From the NCBI RefSeq assembly GCF_035934735.1, contig NZ_CP142396.1, forward strand, positions 2,728,001 to 2,792,000: a stretch of 64,000 bases of DNA, given 5' to 3'. The notes below the pieces were generated by a model. It was given only the letters and a program-made list of their open reading frames with translations, was not told where the DNA came from and did no database searches. Origin of the DNA: Sedimentibacter sp. MB31-C6. Its GTDB lineage: Bacteria; Bacillota; Clostridia; Tissierellales; Sedimentibacteraceae. Below are positions 26,311-34,073 of the stretch, piece after piece. The position numbers were made by a program, and so were the translations under genes. Within the stretch, counting starts at the first letter, position 1; the number at the start of each line of letters is the position of its first letter.

Positions 26311-27231
26311 TTATTCTAAAATTGCAAACTCATATTCTTGAGATTTTAAGTAATCTATTATACTAGGAAGAGCCTCAACTGTAGTTTGTTTAGTAGCTGA
26401 GTCATGAAGTAGTAATATAACATGATTTTTCCCTTTAATTGTAGCTTTTAATATTTTTAGTTGTTCCTCAGGTAATAAATTTATTCTTTCTCCATCTCCA
26501 GTAATTACATTCCAATCGATACTAATGTAACCTTCTTCATATAAAATATCTTTATATTTGCTTTTATAATCTTCGAAAGAGCCTCCAGGGAATCTAAATA
26601 ATCTTGTTTTGTATTCTTCACCTAAGATTTCCTTTAAAATATTTTCTGTCAGTATTAATTCATTTTTAAATTCTTCTTTATTTGCAAATAGTTTTTTATA
26701 ATTATGTGAATAAGAATGAATTCCAATAGAATTTCCTCTACTAACAATATCTTTCAATATGTTACCATTTTTATCACAAAGAACTCCGAGAACAAAAAAT
26801 GTGGCTTTGATATTGTACTCATCAAGAATATCAAGGATAAGAGGAGTTACATTTTTTGATGGACCATCATCAAAGGTTAGAAAAGCTATTTTCCTCTCTT
26901 TGTAATCAGTGACTTTATCAATAGGAATACTTAAAAATTTTTCTTCATTATTATTTTTTGAGGTGTCTTCATGGATTTGGTTAATATTGAAATCAACCTT
27001 AGGCATTTTGATAATTCGCATGTCATCTATATTTGCTTTTATGTCTTTAGTAGAGTAATATATGTTTGACTTTATAGTATGATTAGTTTCTATTGAGGAT
27101 TTATTATTTAAATTATCATTATCACTTGCAATAACAATTGGCCTTAAACTATATGTGCTAATTATTGAAAATAAAATAATAAACATAGTTAAAACAATTT
27201 TTCCACGTTTAGTAAGTCTGTAACCATGCAT
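26311..27231 (-). CDS. polysaccharide deacetylase (NodB family)
   Basis: The 306-residue protein has an N-terminal membrane anchor (residues 11-35), a linker and a NodB domain from about 112. LTFDDGPSKN (Asp121, Asp122) and HSYSH (His172, His176) supply the catalytic base and metal ligands, and TRLFRFPGGS and VILLLHDS complete the motifs. It probably removes acetyl groups from peptidoglycan or another extracellular glycan. The start is ATG with AAGGTGAT upstream. It lies 17 bases after a coiled-coil gene on the same strand and is likely co-transcribed with it. Confidence 0.9.
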   Translation of the reverse strand: MHGYRLTKRGKIVLTMFIILFSIISTYSLRPIVIASDNDNLNNKSSIETNHTIKSNIYYSTKDIKANIDDMRIIKMPKVDFNINQIHEDTSKNNNEEKFLSIPIDKVTDYKERKIAFLTFDDGPSKNVTPLILDILDEYNIKATFFVLGVLCDKNGNILKDIVSRGNSIGIHSYSHNYKKLFANKEEFKNELILTENILKEILGEEYKTRLFRFPGGSFEDYKSKYKDILYEEGYISIDWNVITGDGERINLLPEEQLKILKATIKGKNHVILLLHDSATKQTTVEALPSIIDYLKSQEYEFAILE

Positions 27232-27248
27232 TCTATCACCTTCACTGA

Positions 27249-27875
27249 TTATGAATTTGTTTTATCATTGTTTAAAAACTGCATTATATTATTAATTTTG
27301 TCAATTTCATATTTAACCATAAAGTTTTGCTCATTATGTAAGTTTTTCATATTTTCGATAGCTATTTTATAATTATTTATTTTTTTATTAAGAATTTCAA
27401 TTTCATTTTCGAATTTTGTTATCATATCAGTAGAATCATTGGTAAATAATTGAGAAAATTCATTTAAACATTTTAATTTGTCATTTCCATCTTTAACCAA
27501 GTTTTCAACTTTGACATTTGAAGATATGATAATGTTTAAAATGGATTGTCTTTTTACTTCTGCAGGCAAATAATCTGGTAATGCTTTTTGGAAACTTTCT
27601 ACAATAGACAATGAATTTATCCCTTGAGAATCTATATCATAATTTTTATATATTTCTTCGATTTGCAATAATTTCTTATTTTTAACTTTAGCTATAGGAT
27701 CATCAGATTCACTTATAAAGTTAATTTCTTCTTTTGATTCAACCTTGCTTTTAGTAGTAACTTTATCTAGTTCAGTATTTAACTTCTTTTCAGCATCATT
27801 AACAATTTCTTCATCAACAATATCATCGACTTTCTCAACAAGTCCGAATTTCTCAAGAATAGATTTCTTCTCCAT
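27249..27875 (-). CDS. coiled-coil protein of unknown function
   Basis: I do not recognise this 208-residue protein. It is soluble and highly charged, with no signal peptide. Residues 1-65 are Lys/Glu-rich; a helical region around 80-145 includes IVESFQKALPDYLPAEVKRQ; residues 150-205 form a probable coiled coil (FENEIEILNKKINNYKIAIE). The start is ATG with AGGGAGAG upstream. It precedes the deacetylase gene and might regulate or localise an envelope process, but this is only positional inference. Confidence 0.72.
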   Translation of the reverse strand: MEKKSILEKFGLVEKVDDIVDEEIVNDAEKKLNTELDKVTTKSKVESKEEINFISESDDPIAKVKNKKLLQIEEIYKNYDIDSQGINSLSIVESFQKALPDYLPAEVKRQSILNIIISSNVKVENLVKDGNDKLKCLNEFSQLFTNDSTDMITKFENEIEILNKKINNYKIAIENMKNLHNEQNFMVKYEIDKINNIMQFLNNDKTNS

Positions 27876-27936
27876 AGCGATTATCTCTCCCTTAAATTAT
27901 ATAAAGTAAGTCAAGTTTTATTCAAATTATCAATCT

Positions 27937-27965
27937 ATATTACCACGAATGTCTCAATTTGTCAA
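27937..27965 (-). promoter_or_regulatory. sigma-A-type promoter of the coiled-coil/deacetylase genes
   Basis: On the minus strand TTGACA and TAATAT are 17 bases apart. A second TTGACAAATT lies 20 bases further upstream, a direct repeat of the -35 region. The rest of the gap to 28156 is AT-rich with no gene seen. Confidence 0.65.
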
Positions 27966-28156
27966 TAAATATGATAATTTGTCAAATTTGGAATTCATAT
28001 CTGTTTATTTGCTGTTTAATACTAAAGTTTATTTCAAATTTGTGTTATAAAAAATATTCTAAATTCTAATCTTGTTTTAATATTAAACTAAATCAGGATT
28101 AATTTTTAAAGGGTATATTATATCTAATAGATAAATAATTTTAATTGGAGGAAGAG

Positions 28157-28663
28157 ATGAAAATTACATTAGAACAAATTGATGAGTTGAGGAGTAGAGT
28201 TAATGTAAGTTATGAAGAAGCAAAAAAAGCTTTGGAAAAAAATGATGGAGACTTAATTAAATCAATAATTGAACTTGAAAAGAAAAAAGGTAAAAAAAAT
28301 AATAATAAGGAAGGCGTTACAGGTTTTGCGAACAAACTTTTGGAACTTAAATTATTAGTAAAAAACAAAAATGGTAATACATTAGTTAATCTTCCACTTG
28401 TAATTATATTGTTAACATTCATAATGGCCTTTTGGATTGTAATATTTGGGCTGCTATTGGCAGTAGCCACATCATGTAAAATTAAAATTTATAGAGATAA
28501 GAATTCAATAAATGTTAGCGGTTTAAAGAAAAATATGCAAGAAACAGTAGAAAAGATTAAAGAAAAATCAGAAATTATCATTGATAACGAAGATGATTTA
28601 GATTCTAATAATGATTCAAATGTCAATAATGACTCTGATGAAAATGAAATAATTATAGAATAG
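28157..28663 (+). CDS. DUF4342-like membrane protein with UBA-like N terminus
   Basis: The 168-residue product starts with a UBA-like segment (ELRSRVNVSYEEAKKALEKN, residues 9-30), then a basic linker, a hydrophobic helix near 78-102 and an acidic Asn/Asp-rich tail. This combination fits DUF4342 proteins, whose role is unknown. The start is ATG with GGAGG 6 bases upstream. It has its own terminator and stands alone. Confidence 0.75.
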   Translation: MKITLEQIDELRSRVNVSYEEAKKALEKNDGDLIKSIIELEKKKGKKNNNKEGVTGFANKLLELKLLVKNKNGNTLVNLPLVIILLTFIMAFWIVIFGLLLAVATSCKIKIYRDKNSINVSGLKKNMQETVEKIKEKSEIIIDNEDDLDSNNDSNVNNDSDENEIIIE

Positions 28664-28666
28664 TAT

Positions 28667-28700
28667 AAAAGTATCAGGGAACTAACCTGATACTTTTATT
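28667..28700 (+). terminator. terminator after the DUF4342-like gene
   Basis: AAAAGTATCAGG and CCTGATACTTTT pair around GAACTAA. Confidence 0.88.
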
Positions 28701-28713
28701 AATATGTTATTAA

Positions 28714-28742
28714 TTGATATTTTTGTTTATTAATAGTATAAT
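28714..28742 (+). promoter_or_regulatory. sigma-A-type promoter of the two-component operon
   Basis: TTGATA and TATAAT are 17 bases apart, 27 bases before the response regulator start. Confidence 0.75.
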
Positions 28743-28768
28743 AATAAAAAATCCTCAGGGAGTTAATT

Positions 28769-29455
28769 ATGGATAAGAAGAAAATTTTAATTGTGGAAGA
28801 TGAACATAAAATAGCACGATTTTTAGAATTGGAGTTTAATTATGAAGGTTACGATGTAGAAATTGCTAATAATGGTAGAGAAGGATTAGAAAAAGGTAAA
28901 GAAAGTGATATAGATTTAATTATACTAGATTTAATGCTTCCTAGATTAAGTGGTATAGAAGTATGCAGGAGAATAAGACAGACATCAGATGTTCCTATAA
29001 TTATGCTTACAGCTAAAGATGATATATCAGACAAAGTTACTGGTCTTGATATTGGAGCGGATGATTATATGACAAAACCCTTTGCAGTAGAGGAACTATT
29101 GGCCCGTATGAGAGTCTTGCTTAAAAGAAAATATATAAAAAGAAATAATGATGATGAAGATATTTTAAAAATAGATAAGTTAAAACTTTTTAAAAATAGT
29201 TATAAAGTTGAATATAATAATATTAATATAGAATTAACGAAGAAGGAATTTGAACTTTTAGAATATATGATGTTAAATAAAAATATTGTTTTAACTAGGG
29301 AAAAAATTCTTGATAAGGTTTGGGGATATGATTATTTTGGTGATACAAATATAATTGATGTTTATATAAGGTATTTAAGAAGTAAAATAGATCAAAAATA
29401 CAAGATTAGTCTTATTGAGACAGTCAGAGGTGTAGGCTACATAATAAGAGATTGA
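28769..29455 (+). CDS. OmpR/PhoB-family response regulator
   Basis: The 228-residue protein has a receiver domain (residues 5-118) with acidic pocket DE, phospho-acceptor Asp54 (IILDLMLPR) and the conserved Lys in MTKPFA. A winged-helix DNA-binding domain follows (about 135-226, ending RGVGYIIRD). It is the partner of the histidine kinase that follows. The start is ATG with AGGGAG upstream. The signal and targets cannot be read from the sequence. Confidence 0.93.
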   Translation: MDKKKILIVEDEHKIARFLELEFNYEGYDVEIANNGREGLEKGKESDIDLIILDLMLPRLSGIEVCRRIRQTSDVPIIMLTAKDDISDKVTGLDIGADDYMTKPFAVEELLARMRVLLKRKYIKRNNDDEDILKIDKLKLFKNSYKVEYNNINIELTKKEFELLEYMMLNKNIVLTREKILDKVWGYDYFGDTNIIDVYIRYLRSKIDQKYKISLIETVRGVGYIIRD

Positions 29456-29463
29456 AGGATAGT

Positions 29464-30933
29464 ATGAAAAAAGTTAAAAAGAAAAATAATATTTTAAAAT
29501 TGATTAAGATATTAATGAAGACATTAATAAGTATAATTCTTTATCCAATTAAACTATTTGTTAAATTCATATTTGGCCTATTGAAAAGGCTTAAGTTTTC
29601 TATAGCCTTTAAAATATCTACCACTTATTTCATTCTTTATATTGTTGTTATACTAATAGTAGCTTTTATAACTTCTAATGGATATTTTATTTTTGAGATG
29701 AATAAATTTAATGATGAAATAATTATTGAAGACATTACTAAATTACAAGATTATTACCCAGATAAGAAAAAAGTTGAAAATATGCTTGTAAAAGGGAAAT
29801 TGAAATCGGTTAGTATGTATGACAGAAATTTAAATTTAATTTATTCTACAGATAAAGAAACAAGGTATTCTGACAATATTATTGTAATTTTAGAAAATTT
29901 AATTTATAATAAAGAATACGTTTTTTCTTCACCTATAGAAATCGAAAACTCGCGATATTATATTAATTTCCACTACTCTGTTGAAGACTTAATATATGAT
30001 GCAATACGTATAAATGCTCTAGTCTTAATATCAGGTGCATTTGGGTTAATTTTGTTTTTACCTATTGTTTCAAGAACAAGCTATAAACTAATTGGTCCAA
30101 TAAAGAATATGACAGAAATAACAAAAACTATAACAGTTAATAATATTAATACTCGATTGGACATTAAAGGAACACAAGATGAATTAAAAGATTTATCTCA
30201 AACGTTTAATGAAATGATGGATAGAATTGAGGATGGATATAAATCCCAACAACAATTTGTTTCAGATGCTTCTCATGAATTAAGAACTCCCATAGCTGTA
30301 ATTAAAGGATATGTAAATATGCTGGACCGTTGGGGGAAAAATGATAAGGATGTATTAGAAGAATCCATCGGTGCTATTAAAAATGAAACTGAAAATATGC
30401 AGGATCTAATAGAAAAGCTTTTATTTATTGCGAGAAGTGATAAACAAACTCTTACATATACTAAAGAAGATTTTAAAATAAGTGAAATTCTTTTAGAAAT
30501 TGAAAAAGAAACGAAAATGATAGATAACAAACATAAATTTTATTTTAAATTTTATAATGATGCTAGTATATACGCTGATAAAAACAGAATTAAGCAGGCT
30601 GTTAGGATATTTATAGATAATGCTATGAAGTTTACTCCCGAAAAGGGATATATCATGGTATCAGGTTATACCCAAAATGATTATTATATAATAAAAGTAG
30701 AAGATACAGGAATTGGTATAGAAAAAAAAGATTTAAGTAAAATTTTTGACAGGCTGTATCGTGCAGAACAATCTAGAAGCAAAGAAGTAGGAGGACATGG
30801 ATTAGGTCTTTCAATTGCTAAAATAATTATATTAGGTCATAAAGGAAAAATCAAAGTAAAGAGTACTGTAGGAAAAGGATCTGAATTTTCTATTATGATA
30901 CCATATTTAGAGAAAAATTCACTACAAATTTAA
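29464..30933 (+). CDS. membrane sensor histidine kinase
   Basis: The 489-residue kinase has a basic, hydrophobic N-terminal stretch, two membrane helices (about 55-80 and 180-200) enclosing a small extracytoplasmic sensor of about 100 residues, a HAMP domain, and a HisKA domain with the phospho-His in SDASHELRTPIAVIKGY. The ATPase domain has N, G1 and G2 boxes (FIDNAMKFTPEKG, VEDTGIGI, GGHGLGLSIAK). The ATG at 29464 follows AAGGAT; the regulator gene stops 9 bases before it. Confidence 0.92.
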   Translation: MKKVKKKNNILKLIKILMKTLISIILYPIKLFVKFIFGLLKRLKFSIAFKISTTYFILYIVVILIVAFITSNGYFIFEMNKFNDEIIIEDITKLQDYYPDKKKVENMLVKGKLKSVSMYDRNLNLIYSTDKETRYSDNIIVILENLIYNKEYVFSSPIEIENSRYYINFHYSVEDLIYDAIRINALVLISGAFGLILFLPIVSRTSYKLIGPIKNMTEITKTITVNNINTRLDIKGTQDELKDLSQTFNEMMDRIEDGYKSQQQFVSDASHELRTPIAVIKGYVNMLDRWGKNDKDVLEESIGAIKNETENMQDLIEKLLFIARSDKQTLTYTKEDFKISEILLEIEKETKMIDNKHKFYFKFYNDASIYADKNRIKQAVRIFIDNAMKFTPEKGYIMVSGYTQNDYYIIKVEDTGIGIEKKDLSKIFDRLYRAEQSRSKEVGGHGLGLSIAKIIILGHKGKIKVKSTVGKGSEFSIMIPYLEKNSLQI

Positions 30934-31046
30934 ATGTCATCATTTATCTTCAATAATCGACAAAACCTTTCAAAACAAGTCAGAGAAAATTAACTTATAT
31001 AGAAGTATAATAGCTTGTACATTATATAGAAAGGATTGAGTTTATT

Positions 31047-31352
31047 GTGAATATAGAATTTATTGAGATAGGACATGAATTGTTTATTAAGCTTAATGGT
31101 GATTTAGATCATCACAGTTCGGAATCCATAAGAGACATAATTGATGAAAAGATTAAAGATGAAAAATATAAAAAGATAGTAATAGATTTAAAAAAGCTAG
31201 ATTTTATTGACAGCTCAGGTATTGGGTTTGTAATAGGCCGTTATAAAGTAATAAGGAAGCGTAATGGAGTAATAGAAATTATAAATGCTAGCAAAAAGGT
31301 AAGAAAAATACTTGATATGAGCGGCATTGGAAAAATAATAAATATAAAATAG
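31047..31352 (+). CDS. spoIIAA: anti-sigma F factor antagonist SpoIIAA
   Basis: The 101-residue STAS protein contains DFIDSSGIGFVIGRY, with the phosphorylated Ser at about residue 57. It releases sigma F from SpoIIAB in the forespore. The start is GTG with AAAGGATTGAG upstream. An upstream stretch, AGAGAAAAT then GAAGTATAAT, may be a sigma-H promoter, though this is weak. It is followed after 9 bases by spoIIAB. Confidence 0.92.
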   Translation: MNIEFIEIGHELFIKLNGDLDHHSSESIRDIIDEKIKDEKYKKIVIDLKKLDFIDSSGIGFVIGRYKVIRKRNGVIEIINASKKVRKILDMSGIGKIINIK

Positions 31353-31361
31353 GGGGACAAA

Positions 31362-31790
31362 ATGCATAATAACTATGTATATATTAAAATACCAAGCCTT
31401 TCAACAAATGAATCCTTTGCCAGAGCGGCAGTTGCAGCATTCTGTTCAAGTTTAGATCCAACAATTGAAGAATTATCAGACATCAAAACGGCTGTATCAG
31501 AAGCAGTTACAAATGCAATTATTCATGGCTATGAAGATGCTGTTGGGAATGTAGAAATCCAATGTAGAATAAAGGGGCAGATGGTAGAAATAATAGTTGA
31601 AGACTTTGGGTTAGGTATCGTAAATGTAGACATGGCCAGAGAACCGTTGTATACAACCAAGCCAGAACTAGAACGTTCAGGTATGGGTTTCGCTGTGATG
31701 GAGACATTTATGGACGAGCTGGTAGTATTATCTGAAAAAGATGTTGGAACTAAAGTTATAATGAGAAAAACAATTGGTTCTAAAAAGTAG
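31362..31790 (+). CDS. spoIIAB: anti-sigma F factor SpoIIAB
   Basis: The 142-residue GHKL kinase has an N box ([14 protein letters not shown]), G1 (DFGLGI) and G2 ([12 protein letters not shown]). It binds sigma F and phosphorylates SpoIIAA. The start is ATG with AGGGGGA upstream. Unusually, sigF does not follow: the next 135 bases are AT-rich and end in a terminator, then spoVAC follows. Confidence 0.94.
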   Translation: MHNNYVYIKIPSLSTNESFARAAVAAFCSSLDPTIEELSDIKTAVSEAVTNAIIHGYEDAVGNVEIQCRIKGQMVEIIVEDFGLGIVNVDMAREPLYTTKPELERSGMGFAVMETFMDELVVLSEKDVGTKVIMRKTIGSKK

Positions 31791-31925
31791 TACTAAATGT
31801 AAAGTTTAAATATTTAAATAATAGTAATATATTAATTAAAATTAAATGATTTTATAAAAAGTTGAATTTAAAGGATTTGTTTAATATGATATTAAATATA
31901 ATAAGAAATATTTTACATAATTTTT

Positions 31926-31956
31926 AAAAAAAGGCACATTTAGTGCTTTTTTTTTG
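31926..31956 (+). terminator. terminator after spoIIAB
   Basis: AAAGGCAC and GTGCTTTT pair, with one G-T wobble, around ATTTA, followed by T residues. It closes the spoIIA operon after its second gene. Confidence 0.85.
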
Positions 31957-32001
31957 TATTCAAAATATTTTTTTGTAAATAATAGTTATGAGGTGATTAG
32001 T

Positions 32002-32121
32002 TTGAAAAAAAAGATTTTTTTATTAGTAATAATTTTAGCCATAAGCTTAACCGCAATAGTTTTTGGAAATAGTATCGATAAATCCCTAAAAGAAATTCCT
32101 GAAAGTGCCATATTATTATAG
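32002..32121 (+). CDS. 39-residue hydrophobic peptide upstream of spoVAC
   Basis: A TTG start preceded by GAGGTGAT opens 39 codons giving a single hydrophobic helix (IFLLVIILAISLTAIVFGNS) after a Lys-rich start, then a short polar tail. It ends 12 bases before spoVAC and lies downstream of the spoIIAB terminator. It is likely the first gene of the spoVA operon. I know no named homologue. It could be a secreted or membrane sporulation peptide. Confidence 0.6.
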   Translation: MKKKIFLLVIILAISLTAIVFGNSIDKSLKEIPESAILL

Positions 32122-32133
32122 TGGAGGAAATAT

Positions 32134-32574
32134 ATGAAATATAATAAGAATAATTATAAGGAGTTAGTAGATGAATTTACTCCCAAGAATAATATGATTA
32201 GAAATTGTATTATGGCATTTATTTTTGGAGGTGCAATATGTACTTTAGGAGAAATATTTAAAAATTTATATATGTCAGGGCTAAGTATACCAGAGGAAGA
32301 AGCTAGTTCAATATCATTAGTTACATTAATAGGACTATCAGCTTTATTAACAGGACTTGGATGGTATGATAATTTAGGTAAAATTGGTGGAGCAGGAACT
32401 GTTGTTCCAATAACAGGTTTTGCAAATTCTGTAGTTTCACCAGCACTTGAATATAAAAAAGAAGGATTTGTTCTTGGAACAGCATCAAATATATTTAAAC
32501 TAGCAGGTCCTGTTTTAGTATATGGATATTTTGCATCCTTTATAGCAGGTTTATTAAGCCTAGTATTAAAATAA
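32134..32574 (+). CDS. spoVAC: stage V sporulation protein AC
   Basis: The 146-residue membrane protein shows the SpoVAC pattern: FIFGGAICTLGEIF, then GTVVPITGFANSVVSPALE and a C-terminal membrane segment. It sits in the spore inner membrane and helps move dipicolinic acid; it acts as a mechanosensitive channel in relatives. The start is ATG with GGAGG upstream. The core trio spoVAC-AD-AE is complete. Confidence 0.94.
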   Translation: MKYNKNNYKELVDEFTPKNNMIRNCIMAFIFGGAICTLGEIFKNLYMSGLSIPEEEASSISLVTLIGLSALLTGLGWYDNLGKIGGAGTVVPITGFANSVVSPALEYKKEGFVLGTASNIFKLAGPVLVYGYFASFIAGLLSLVLK

Positions 32575-32614
32575 TTAACATGTATAATAATTTGTAATAA
32601 GAGAGGGATTTAAC

Positions 32615-33607
32615 TTGAAAAAATTAGGTAAACAAACATTTCATATGAAAGATAATGTATTTATTAGAGATGTATACACAATAGTAGGCTCAAAAGAAGG
32701 AGAAGGGCCATTAAAAAATAACTTTGATATGATTATTGAAGATAGTTTATGGGGAGAAGATAGCTGGGAAAAAAGCGAACTTAAATTTCAAAAAACAGCA
32801 GCAGAAAAATTATTAAATAAAAATCATATGCAAAGCAAAATTGATCTTTTAATATCAGGAGATTTATTAAATCAAATAACATCTTCCTCCTTTTCTGCAA
32901 GAGACTTACAAATTCCTTATATAGGAGTTTATGGAGCATGTTCAACTATGGCTTTGACAATGGGACTAGGTGCTATGCTCATAGATGGAGGCTTTGCAAA
33001 TAATATACTATGTGTAACTTCTAGTCATTTTTGTAGCGCAGAAAGACAGTATCGCTTACCTCTTGAAATGGGAGGACAAAGGCATATGTCAGCACAATGG
33101 ACTGTTACAGGTTCAGGAGCAGTATTACTATCTAATATTGGTACAGGTCCGACAATTAAGAATGTAACCTTTGGTAAAATCGAGGACTTGGGAATAAAAG
33201 ATGCTAATAACATGGGAGCAGCGATGGCACCAGCTGCATATAGTTCTTTAAAGCAACATATTATTGATACTGGTATTGATTATGATTTAATTGTAACGGG
33301 AGATTTAGGTACAGTAGGCAAAGGAATAGTAAATAAAATGTTCAATGAAGATAAAATGAGTATTGAGAAAAAATATGATGACTGCGGTACTATAATTTAT
33401 GACTTAGAAAAACAAGATGTTCATGCTGGTGGGAGTGGCTGTGGGTGTTCAGCAGTTGTATTTGGTGCTTTTTTATACAAAAAGCTATTAAAAAAAGAAA
33501 TTAAAAATCTTCTGTTTACTTCAACAGGAGCACTTCACTCTCCTACAGCAACATTACAGGGAGAAAGTATACCTGGTATAGCCCATTGTATAGGAATTGA
33601 AGGATAA
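32615..33607 (+). CDS. spoVAD: stage V sporulation protein AD
   Basis: The 330-residue thiolase-like protein has YGACSTMALTMGLGAMLIDG, CVTSSHFCSAERQYR and TSTGALHSPT, as expected for SpoVAD, which binds dipicolinic acid. The start is TTG with AGAGAGGG upstream. It lies 40 bases after spoVAC and 11 bases before spoVAE. Confidence 0.94.
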   Translation: MKKLGKQTFHMKDNVFIRDVYTIVGSKEGEGPLKNNFDMIIEDSLWGEDSWEKSELKFQKTAAEKLLNKNHMQSKIDLLISGDLLNQITSSSFSARDLQIPYIGVYGACSTMALTMGLGAMLIDGGFANNILCVTSSHFCSAERQYRLPLEMGGQRHMSAQWTVTGSGAVLLSNIGTGPTIKNVTFGKIEDLGIKDANNMGAAMAPAAYSSLKQHIIDTGIDYDLIVTGDLGTVGKGIVNKMFNEDKMSIEKKYDDCGTIIYDLEKQDVHAGGSGCGCSAVVFGAFLYKKLLKKEIKNLLFTSTGALHSPTATLQGESIPGIAHCIGIEG

Positions 33608-33618
33608 AGGAGAATATT

Positions 33619-33975
33619 ATGAATTATGTAATGAGCTTTATTGTTGGCGGAATCATTTGTATGATTTGTCAGATATTTATAGACGTTTTTAAGAAAAACA
33701 ATGCTTACTTATTAGTTATGTTAGTTGTTATAGGTGCTATTTTAGGGTTTTTAGGAATATATGACAAAATTATAGAGGTTGGATATTCTGGAGCTTCTAT
33801 TCCATTATTAGGATTTGGAAATTCACTTGCAAAGGGAGCTATGGAAGAGGCTTCTAGCAAAGGTTTTATGGGTGCTTTAAGCGGAGGAGTAATTAAAACT
33901 GCACCGGGCGTAGCTGCGGCACTGTTATTTGGCTACATAGTTGCAGTAGTTTTCAATCCTAAAAATAAATCGTAA
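33619..33975 (+). CDS. spoVAE: stage V sporulation protein AE (AEb type)
   Basis: The 118-residue membrane protein has three or four helices and the SpoVAE signature SGASIPLLGFGNSLAKGAME. It matches the short AEb form. Start is ATG with AAAGGAG upstream. Confidence 0.93.
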   Translation: MNYVMSFIVGGIICMICQIFIDVFKKNNAYLLVMLVVIGAILGFLGIYDKIIEVGYSGASIPLLGFGNSLAKGAMEEASSKGFMGALSGGVIKTAPGVAAALLFGYIVAVVFNPKNKS

Positions 33976-34023
33976 TATTTAATTAGTTTTGAATTTTGTG
34001 TAATTATATTTTATCTATATAAT

Positions 34024-34060
34024 AAGGAGTTTAACATATTAGTTAAACTCCTTATATTTG
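34024..34060. terminator. bidirectional terminator between spoVAE and the PBP gene
   Basis: AAGGAGTTTAAC and GTTAAACTCCTT pair around ATATTA. It lies between convergent genes, with AT-rich sequence on both sides. Confidence 0.8.
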
Positions 34061-34073
34061 TACTATTATGTTT

